From NCBI RefSeq assembly GCF_014647915.1, contig NZ_BMQC01000021.1, forward strand, positions 310-64,309: a DNA stretch of 64,000 bases. Direction: 5' to 3'. This document shows, one piece after another, positions 58,139 to 64,000 of the stretch. The notes beneath the pieces were generated by a model that saw nothing but the letters and a program-made list of their open reading frames with translations, was not told the origin of the DNA and ran no database searches. This DNA is from Pilimelia terevasa. Lineage in GTDB: Bacteria > Actinomycetota > Actinomycetes > Mycobacteriales > Micromonosporaceae. Within the stretch, counting starts at the first letter, position 1. The number at the start of each line of letters is the position of its first letter. A program made the translations under genes and the position numbers.

Positions 58139-58848
58139 GCGTCGACAAGGTCACCGTCCGGCTCGACGAGCGGCTGATCCTGCGCGAGGTCACCACCCAG
58201 GTGGACGCCAAGGAGCTGGTCGGACTGCTCGGGCCGAACGGGGCCGGCAAGACCACCCTGCTGCGGACCGTCCTGGGCCTGCTGCGGCCGGCCGCCGGGA
58301 CCGTGCGCGTCGCCGACGAACCGGTGGAGCGCGCGCGCCACCTGCTCGGCTACGTGCCGCAGCGGCACGAGTTCGCCTGGGACTTCCCGATCAACGTCGC
58401 CGAGGCGGTCCTGCACGCGCGGCGGATCCGGCTCGGCCGGCGGCCGGGGCGCGCCGACCGGGCCGCCGTGGAGCACGCCCTGGAGCGGGTGTCGCTGGCC
58501 GAGCTGGCCCGGCGTCCGGTCGGGGCGCTCTCCGGCGGGCAGCGGCAACGGGTCCTGCTCGCCCGGGCCCTGGCGGTCGGCCCCCGGCTGCTGCTGCTCG
58601 ACGAGCCGTTCACCGGCGTCGACGTACCGACCCAGGACCTGCTGACGCACGTGCTCTCCGGGCTGCGCGCCGACGGCGTCGCGATCCTGATGACGACCCA
58701 CGACTTCGCCTCGGCGGCCCGCCTCGCCGACCGAATCATCCTGCTGAACCAGGAGGTGGTCGCCGACGGCCCGCCCGACGAGGTGCGCGACGGGACACTC
58801 TGGCTGCGGGCGTTCGGGGCACCCACCGGGCTGGACGGGGTGAGCTGA
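58132..58848 (+). CDS. zinc/manganese ABC transporter ATPase
   Basis: A 238-residue ATPase of the ZnuC/anch_rpt type: Walker A GPNGAGKTT, signature LSGGQRQRVLLARAL, Walker B LLLLDEPFTGVD, switch histidine in MTTHDF. The GTG overlaps the preceding gene by seven bases and the stop overlaps the permease ATG. It should pair with the permease below. Confidence 0.93.
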   Translation: MLSVDKVTVRLDERLILREVTTQVDAKELVGLLGPNGAGKTTLLRTVLGLLRPAAGTVRVADEPVERARHLLGYVPQRHEFAWDFPINVAEAVLHARRIRLGRRPGRADRAAVEHALERVSLAELARRPVGALSGGQRQRVLLARALAVGPRLLLLDEPFTGVDVPTQDLLTHVLSGLRADGVAILMTTHDFASAARLADRIILLNQEVVADGPPDEVRDGTLWLRAFGAPTGLDGVS

Positions 58849-59696
58849 TGCTGGACCTGCTGACCGAACCGTGGGACCTGGTGTTCATGCAGCGGGCGTT
58901 CGCGGTCGCGATCATGGCGAGCGTCGTCTGTGCCGTCGTGGGCACCTTCGTCGTCCTGCGCGGCATGTCGTTCATCGGCGACGCCGTCGCCCACTCGGTC
59001 TTCCCGGGGGTCGCCGCCGCGTACGTCCTGGAGGCCAACCTCGTCCTCGGCGGGGCGGCCGCCGGGATCGTCACCGCCCTGGCCATCGCCTACGTCTCGC
59101 AGAGCCGCCGGCTCAAGGAGGACGCCGTCATCGGGGTCTTCTTCGCGGCGGCGTTCGCGCTGGGCATCGTGCTGGTCAGTACCCAGCGCTCCTACACCGG
59201 CGACCTGGCCTCGTTCCTGTTCGGCCAGATCCTCGCGCTCACCGACACCGACGTCCTCCTCGTCGCCGTCGTCGGGGCGGTGCTGGTCGCGGCGGTCCTG
59301 CTGTGGCGGCGCCGACTGGTCGCCGTGTGCCTGGACCGGGAGACGGCCGCCGCGGCCGGCATCGCGGTGGCCCGGCTCGATGTCCTGCTGTACCTGATGG
59401 TGGCCGCGGCGATCGTGATCAGCGTGCAGGCCGTGGGGAACATCCTCGTCCTGGCCCTGCTGATCACGCCGGCCGCCGCCGCCCGGCTCCTGACCGACCG
59501 CCTGACGCCGATGATGCTGTCCGCCGCGGCGCTCGCCGCGGGGTGCACCGTCCTCGGCCTCTACCTCTCGTTCTGGTGGAACCTCGCCGCCGGTGGCCTG
59601 ATCGTCCTGGTGCTGACCAGCGCGTTCGCGCTCTGCTGGCTGCTCTCGCCGAAGCACGGGCCGCTGCCCCGCCTGCGCCGCCTCCTCAGCGCCTGA
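58848..59696 (+). CDS. zinc/manganese ABC transporter permease
   Basis: A 282-residue ZnuB-type permease with seven to eight helices: VVLRGMSFIGDAVAHSVFPGVA near the N terminus carries the conserved aspartate and histidine, and NILVLALLITPAAAARLLTD follows later. It is of the ABC-3 permease family. The ATG overlaps the ATPase stop. It completes the importer with the binding lipoprotein. Confidence 0.93.
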   Translation: MLDLLTEPWDLVFMQRAFAVAIMASVVCAVVGTFVVLRGMSFIGDAVAHSVFPGVAAAYVLEANLVLGGAAAGIVTALAIAYVSQSRRLKEDAVIGVFFAAAFALGIVLVSTQRSYTGDLASFLFGQILALTDTDVLLVAVVGAVLVAAVLLWRRRLVAVCLDRETAAAAGIAVARLDVLLYLMVAAAIVISVQAVGNILVLALLITPAAAARLLTDRLTPMMLSAAALAAGCTVLGLYLSFWWNLAAGGLIVLVLTSAFALCWLLSPKHGPLPRLRRLLSA

Positions 59697-59750
59697 CCCC
59701 GCCCGCCTCCCGAGCCCGACCACGCCACCCCGCACCCGGAAAGGACACCC

Positions 59751-61898
59751 ATGCGCCAGCACCGCCCCCACCAGCGCGGACGCGGCGGACTCGCCGCGCT
59801 GCTCCTCGCCCTGACCCCCTTGGCGGCCGCCCCGGCCGCCGCCGCGCCCGCGGCGACGGCCCCCGCCGCCGCGAAGACGGTCGTCGCCAAGGGCCACGTC
59901 GACGTCGTCGACGTGCGCCTGCGCAGCGGCGCCCTGAAGCTGTCGACCACCGCCGACCTGCCCGGGAAGCCGAACACCGAACTGGAGCCGGCCGACACGA
60001 TCATCCAGCTCGCGGACGTGCCGGCCGCCCGGGCCACCGCGCCCGGCGGGGCGCTGGACTTCCTCGGCCCCGCCGGTACTCCCCTGTGGATCGCCCCGCA
60101 GGCCCAGGAGCCCACCATCATCTTCCCCGGCACCACGACCGAGCGGATCCCCCGCGGGGCGCTGGCCGGCAACAAGGTCACCGTCAACCTCGTCTCGGTC
60201 CGGGCACCCGAGGGCGGCCGGTTCGAGATGTTCAGTACCGACTCGGTCGGCAGGCCGACCCGCCGGTGGAGTTCGACCGACCAGGCCGTCCGGACCATCA
60301 CGATGAACGTCGGCGGGCACAGCCACGCGAACTGGGCGTTCACCAAACTGGGGGCGTACCAGCTTGAGGTCGAGGCGACGGCGAGGACGGCTGCGGGCAA
60401 GGACGTCAGCGCCCGCGCCACGTACACCTGGCAGGTCGGCCCGCTGCCCCCGCGCGACGTCGCCGTCGGCCTGGCCGGCTGGCAGCCCCGCTTCGCGCCC
60501 GGCAGGTCCTACCAGCTCACCGCGCAGCCGTCGCCGGGGTTCACCGGGACCGTCCGGTGGTACGAGCGCCAGCCCGGGGCGGCCGGGTTCGTCCACCGGC
60601 GGTCCGAGGACGGCCTGACGTACGCGTTCACGGCGCACCCGCCGACGGCCGGCGGCCCGGGCCACTCCGGCACCCAGGTCTACGCCGAGGCCGTCCACCC
60701 CGACGGCAGCCCCGCCGGCCGCTCGCGCACCGTCGAGATCGTCGTCGACCACCCGGACCTGCCCGGTACCGTGCTGACCGTCGTCGGCGTCGACCCGCCG
60801 CCGGGGCGGTCCGCCGCGCTGACCGCCGTCCAGACACCGCGGACCGCGCTCGACCGGTACCGCTGGTACGTCAGGGTCCCCGGCGCGCGCGACTTCTCCG
60901 CCGACCCCGACGCCACCACCGGGCGGTTCGCCGTACCGGCCGGGTCGGCCCCGGACGGCACGCAGGTCGTCGCCCGGCTGTTCGACCACCAGCAGCGCGT
61001 GGTGGCCTCGTCGGCGCCCGCGACGCTGCGCACCGGCGGCGGCCGGGCCTGGTTCGCGCCGGCCGCGGCCGCGGTCGGGACCGCTCCCGCGGCGCTCGCC
61101 CGGCCCGGCTCCCCCGCGCTCGTCGCCGACGGGCACTTCGACCTCGGGCCGACCCTGCGCAAGGGCAGGCTCGCGGTGGTGGTCCGGGACGACCGGACGC
61201 AGCCGGCCACGATCCGCCAGCCCGGCGACCTCGTGTTCCACCTCGACAGGCCGGCCGAGGTCGAGGTACCCCCGGGCGCGGGCCTGGACTTCATCGCCAA
61301 GCCCGGCGCCAAGGTCTGGGTGGTGGGGCAGACCCAGCAGGCGGGCGTACCGTGGCTGGGCCTCAACACCCAGGACGCCGGGCTCACCCGGGACGTCACC
61401 GGGCCGGTGACCATGCACCTGGACAAGGTCGAGGGACCGGGCAGGTTCGCCGCCTACCTCGGCGGCCAGTTCGGCGGCGTCGGCAAGCGGATCTTCGACA
61501 ACGTCGGCGGGCCGACCTCGTACGAGATGCCGCTGAACGTCCACCAGCACGGCAACTGGGTGTTCACGGCCGCCGGCCGGTACCGGCTGACGGTCACCAC
61601 CAGGGCCACGGGCCGCGACGGCGCCAAGCTGTCCGACACCTGCGTGCTCACCTTCGTCGCCGGCCCGAAGCCGGCGGACACCGGCGGCGGCACCGGCGGC
61701 GGGAGCAACGGCGGCGGCAGTGGGACGGGCGGCGGCGGGACGGGCGGCGGCAGCGGCGGGAGCGGGCTGCCGCACACCGGTACCGACCTCGCCGACCTCG
61801 CCGTTGCGGGCCTGTCGCTGGTGGCCCTCGGCGCCGCGGCCGTCCGGCTGGCGCGGCGGTCCGGCCCGCCCGCGCGGCCCGTGCCGGCGGCAGGCTGA
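59751..61898 (+). CDS. LPHTG surface-anchored repeat protein
   Basis: A 715-residue exported protein with a signal peptide, a first anchored-repeat domain (VAKGHVDVVDVRLRSGALKL to HSHANWAFTKLGAYQLEVE), two Ig-like middle domains, a second anchored repeat (VADGHFDLGPTLRKGRLAV to HQHGNWVFTAAGRYRLTV), a long Gly/Ser-rich linker, then LPHTG at residues 673-677, a hydrophobic helix and a basic tail. The last three are a sortase signal, so it should be attached to the cell wall. It shares its repeats with the zinc importer and probably receives or scavenges metal. No sortase gene is in the window. Confidence 0.9.
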   Translation: MRQHRPHQRGRGGLAALLLALTPLAAAPAAAAPAATAPAAAKTVVAKGHVDVVDVRLRSGALKLSTTADLPGKPNTELEPADTIIQLADVPAARATAPGGALDFLGPAGTPLWIAPQAQEPTIIFPGTTTERIPRGALAGNKVTVNLVSVRAPEGGRFEMFSTDSVGRPTRRWSSTDQAVRTITMNVGGHSHANWAFTKLGAYQLEVEATARTAAGKDVSARATYTWQVGPLPPRDVAVGLAGWQPRFAPGRSYQLTAQPSPGFTGTVRWYERQPGAAGFVHRRSEDGLTYAFTAHPPTAGGPGHSGTQVYAEAVHPDGSPAGRSRTVEIVVDHPDLPGTVLTVVGVDPPPGRSAALTAVQTPRTALDRYRWYVRVPGARDFSADPDATTGRFAVPAGSAPDGTQVVARLFDHQQRVVASSAPATLRTGGGRAWFAPAAAAVGTAPAALARPGSPALVADGHFDLGPTLRKGRLAVVVRDDRTQPATIRQPGDLVFHLDRPAEVEVPPGAGLDFIAKPGAKVWVVGQTQQAGVPWLGLNTQDAGLTRDVTGPVTMHLDKVEGPGRFAAYLGGQFGGVGKRIFDNVGGPTSYEMPLNVHQHGNWVFTAAGRYRLTVTTRATGRDGAKLSDTCVLTFVAGPKPADTGGGTGGGSNGGGSGTGGGGTGGGSGGSGLPHTGTDLADLAVAGLSLVALGAAAVRLARRSGPPARPVPAAG

Positions 61899-61959
61899 CG
61901 GGCGGCGAACTGACCGGCGGCAGGCTGACCCCGCGGCGGGCTGGCCGGCGGCGGCCGCG

Positions 61960-62886
61960 CTAGCGGGGCCCGGTCCGGCTGCCGGGGTCGGGGAGCCCGC
62001 CCAGCGCCTGCGCCAGCACGGTAGCGGTGGCGGCGACCACGGAGTCCAGGTGCGGCAGGCCGGGGGCGGGGCGGCGGGTGTAGACGGACATGACCAGCGG
62101 GGCCGCGCCGGGCGGTGTGGCCACGGCGATGTCGTTGGCCGCGCCGTAGGCGTCGGCGGACGTGCCGGTCTTGTCGCCGACCGTCCAGTCGGCCGGCAGG
62201 CCGGCGCGGATCCGGGCGGCCCCGGTGACGGAGGCGCGCAGCCAACCGTTCAGGCGCCCGCGGTCCTGCGCGGCCAGGGCGTTCCCCACGGCCGTCGCGG
62301 CGAGGAGCCGGGCCGCCGCGGCCGGCGTGGTCGTGTCCCGGCACTCGCCGGGGACCCAGGCGTTCAGGTCCGGCTCCCACCGGTCCAGGCGGGAGACCGG
62401 GTCGCCGAGCCGCCGCAGGTAGCCGGTCAGGCCGGCCGGCCCGCCGACCTGTCCGAGCAGGAGGTTCCCCGCGGTGTTGTCGCTGTGCACGACGGCGGCG
62501 TCGCAGAGCTGCGCGACCGTGAGGCCGTCGGCCACGTGGCGGTCGGTGACCGGGGAGTACGGCACCAGGTCCGCCTCCGTCCAGTACAGGCGCCGGTCCA
62601 GCAGGCCGGGGTCGTAGTGGCGGCCGCGGTCCAGGACGGCGGCGGCGGCGAAGGCCTTGAAGGTGGACAGCAGCGGGAAGCGCTGCCCGGCGCGGTAGCC
62701 GACGCGGGTCCCGCGCGCGGTGTCGAGCGCGCAGGCGCCGATGCGCACGTCGTGGCGCCGTTCCAGCTCCCGCAGGCGCGCGCGCCAGTCGCCGCGGGTG
62801 GCGGCGGAGGCGGGCGCCGTCGGTACCGCGAGCAGCGCCGCGGAGGCGCCGACCAGGAGGTGGCGGCGGGACAGATGGACGACCAT
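61960..62886 (-). CDS. class A beta-lactamase
   Basis: A 308-residue serine beta-lactamase. A twin-arginine signal (SRRHLLVGASAALLA) precedes the enzyme. The catalytic motifs are S74-x-x-K77 (STFK), S135-D-N137, E171 in EPDLN and K239-T-G241. All four are intact, so it should hydrolyse penicillins; the spectrum cannot be told. The ATG at 62886 has GGGGG upstream, and an ATG five codons earlier is an alternative. It converges with the zinc operon. Confidence 0.92.
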   Translation of the reverse strand: MVVHLSRRHLLVGASAALLAVPTAPASAATRGDWRARLRELERRHDVRIGACALDTARGTRVGYRAGQRFPLLSTFKAFAAAAVLDRGRHYDPGLLDRRLYWTEADLVPYSPVTDRHVADGLTVAQLCDAAVVHSDNTAGNLLLGQVGGPAGLTGYLRRLGDPVSRLDRWEPDLNAWVPGECRDTTTPAAAARLLAATAVGNALAAQDRGRLNGWLRASVTGAARIRAGLPADWTVGDKTGTSADAYGAANDIAVATPPGAAPLVMSVYTRRPAPGLPHLDSVVAATATVLAQALGGLPDPGSRTGPR

Positions 62887-63051
62887 GGGAACCCCCGTCA
62901 TCGCTGGGCTGCGGCGCGGCTCCCGACGGTACCGGGGCGCGTCCACCCGCGCCGCGGCCGCCGGGCGTGCTCCCGCGACCCCGGTGCCGACGGAGGATCC
63001 GACGACCGGTGACGACCGGGCGGGTGGGCGCCCGGCCGCCACTTCGGCCGG

Positions 63052-63582
63052 TCAGTAGATGCGCTTGATGTTGCGGGCGTTGGGGTTGAAGCTGCCGGTC
63101 CCGCAGGACGACGTGTAGTACCAGGCGGTGTCCGCCCAGCCGGCGGGGGTGAGGCTGGAGCCGCAGGCCATGGTGGTGGTGCCGACCGGGTAGCCGGCGA
63201 CCTGCTTGATGGTGTGGGCGTTGGGGTTGAAGCTGCCCGTGCCGCAGGACGAGGTGTAGTACCAGGCGATGTCGACCCAGCCGGCGGGCGCGACGCTGGA
63301 GCCGCAGGCCGCCGAGGTCGTGCCGGCGGGGTAGCCGGCCACCTGCTTGATGGTGTGGGCGTTGGGGTTGAAGCTGCCCGTGCCGCAGGACGAGGTGTAG
63401 TACCAGGCGGTGTCCACCCAGCCGGACGGGGTGGAGCTGGAGGCGCAGATGTTCGCGGTGTCGCCGGGGGCCGCCTGGGCGGCGGTGGCGGGCAGCAGCA
63501 GGGCCAGGCTGGCCAGCGTGCAGGCGGAGACGCGGGTCACGGTGCGGCGGGCGGTCCGGCCCTGGGTGCGAATCGCGGACAT
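63052..63582 (-). CDS. secreted three-repeat protein, unknown
   Basis: A 176-residue protein with a signal peptide (Arg-rich, then LASLALLLPATAAQAAPG) followed by three copies of a 47-residue unit. Each unit has C-(A/G)-S-S-x(3)-(S/A)-G-W-x-D-x-A-W-Y-Y-T-S-S-C-G-T-G-S-F-N-P-N-A, and two end QVAGYPxGTT. Two cysteines per unit could form a disulphide. GAAGGAG precedes the ATG. I do not recognise the family; the units recall secreted actinobacterial repeat proteins of unknown role. Confidence 0.75.
   Translation of the reverse strand: MSAIRTQGRTARRTVTRVSACTLASLALLLPATAAQAAPGDTANICASSSTPSGWVDTAWYYTSSCGTGSFNPNAHTIKQVAGYPAGTTSAACGSSVAPAGWVDIAWYYTSSCGTGSFNPNAHTIKQVAGYPVGTTTMACGSSLTPAGWADTAWYYTSSCGTGSFNPNARNIKRIY
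63055..63447 (-). repeat. three tandem 141-bp units
   Basis: The units start at the codons for Cys46, Cys93 and Cys140 of the gene above. The DNA copies are nearly identical; GCGTTGGGGTTGAAGCTGCC recurs at 63080, 63221 and 63362 with an exact 141-bp period. This points to recent internal duplication. Confidence 0.9.
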
Positions 63583-63670
63583 GGAACTCCTTCGGTTGGG
63601 GACACGCCGCCGGTCTCGCCGTCGGCTGCACAGACCGGGCAGGTGTCTGGGCTGGCGCGGGACGCCCCGC

Positions 63671-63712
63671 ACGCTACCCAGCAAACTGTAGTTGCACAGT
63701 GACTTTCAGTCA
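63671..63712 (-). promoter_or_regulatory. promoter of the repeat-protein gene with two dyads
   Basis: On the minus strand TAGCGT (63676-63671) is a possible -10. In its -35 region lie ACTGT-AGTTGC-ACAGT (63685-63700) and TGACT-TTC-AGTCA (63700-63712), two adjacent inverted repeats. The rest of 63583-63925 holds no further gene. Confidence 0.4.
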
Positions 63713-63925
63713 TTTCCCGAAAGTGGAACACTCCCGCACGGGTGGCCCCCACGGCCGCGCACCGGCCGTCGATTGTGGAAGCCCGCCCGGCCGCGCGGGC
63801 CGGCATCGGACCGAATGGGCCGACCGCCGCCGACGCGGCGCAATGCCGGCAACCAATCCGCGGGTCGATGTTCAGAACGGACGCGTCAGGGAACGCCGGA
63901 GTAGTCGAATGTGAGGAGAACAGTC

Positions 63926-64000
63926 ATGACCACCACCACCGGTGCGACCCGGGCGGCGAAACCGCTCGTCACCACCGCCGCGACAGTCGTCGCCGCGGTA
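63926..64000 (+). CDS. start of a gene cut by the window end
   Basis: Twenty-five codons starting MTTTTGATRAAKPLVTTA, with GAGGAGAA upstream. The run toward AATVVAAV looks like the start of a signal peptide or membrane helix. Nothing more can be said. Confidence 0.6.
   Translation, partial: MTTTTGATRAAKPLVTTAATVVAAV

Noticed and set aside
63055-63447. CRISPR-like array
   Set aside because: The 141-bp units are in-frame protein repeats with no spacers; no cas genes are present.
63583-63700. c-di-AMP (ydaO) riboswitch before the secreted repeat protein
   Set aside because: The conserved ydaO core blocks are not present in the leader.

Overview
The window is very GC-rich (codon third positions almost always G or C), is dense with GTG starts and four-base ATGA/GTGA gene overlaps, and carries actinobacterial families: large LAL/MalT-like LuxR regulators, anchored-repeat zinc transport, DUF1269, SHOCT, RCC1 and LPxTG-type surface proteins. 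This points to a filamentous actinomycete chromosome. Micromonosporaceae is my best guess, from gene style only. There is no phage, insertion sequence, CRISPR array or complete secondary-metabolite cluster.

Left part (0-20 kb): a cytochrome P450; a secreted RCC1-repeat protein; a four-gene Opp/Dpp/Nik-type ABC importer on the minus strand under a cobalamin riboswitch (probably cobalt or corrinoid-related uptake), with one permease fused to an ATPase; a heterodimeric ABC exporter; an alpha/beta-hydrolase-fold protein preceded by a candidate leader peptide and hairpins; a secreted subtilase; and an ABC-F ATPase.

Centre (18-46 kb): a block of stress-type genes, mostly in divergent pairs. It holds a membrane alpha/beta hydrolase, a class II glutamine amidotransferase, a GCS2 ligase, YbjQ, four LAL regulators, a formylglycine-generating-enzyme-like protein, DUF1269/DUF6325/DUF7144-like proteins, a PLDc_N-SHOCT protein, a glycogen-debranching-type enzyme with an SCP2 protein and an MFS transporter, and a GT4 glycosyltransferase. 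The intergenic regions carry about sixteen copies of a 17-nt palindrome of form TCAYCCS-N3-SGGRTGA, often two per divergent promoter region with centres 52-56 bp apart. Several are followed 25-27 bp downstream by a GCTGG/CATGG element. I read this as a local regulon with a dedicated activator, possibly one of the LAL proteins. It is the main undescribed system I can propose.

Right part (46-64 kb): an MBL-fold hydrolase; a leaderless membrane-protein/XRE-regulator pair behind a consensus promoter with an overlapping dyad; DUF899; DUF2243 and CtaG; tRNA-Cys; a tyrosinase with DUF2182; a DsbA-like/VKOR oxidative-folding pair; a five-gene anchored-repeat zinc ABC system behind a 27-nt Zur-like palindrome; a class A beta-lactamase; a secreted protein of three 47-residue repeats; and the first 25 codons of another gene.
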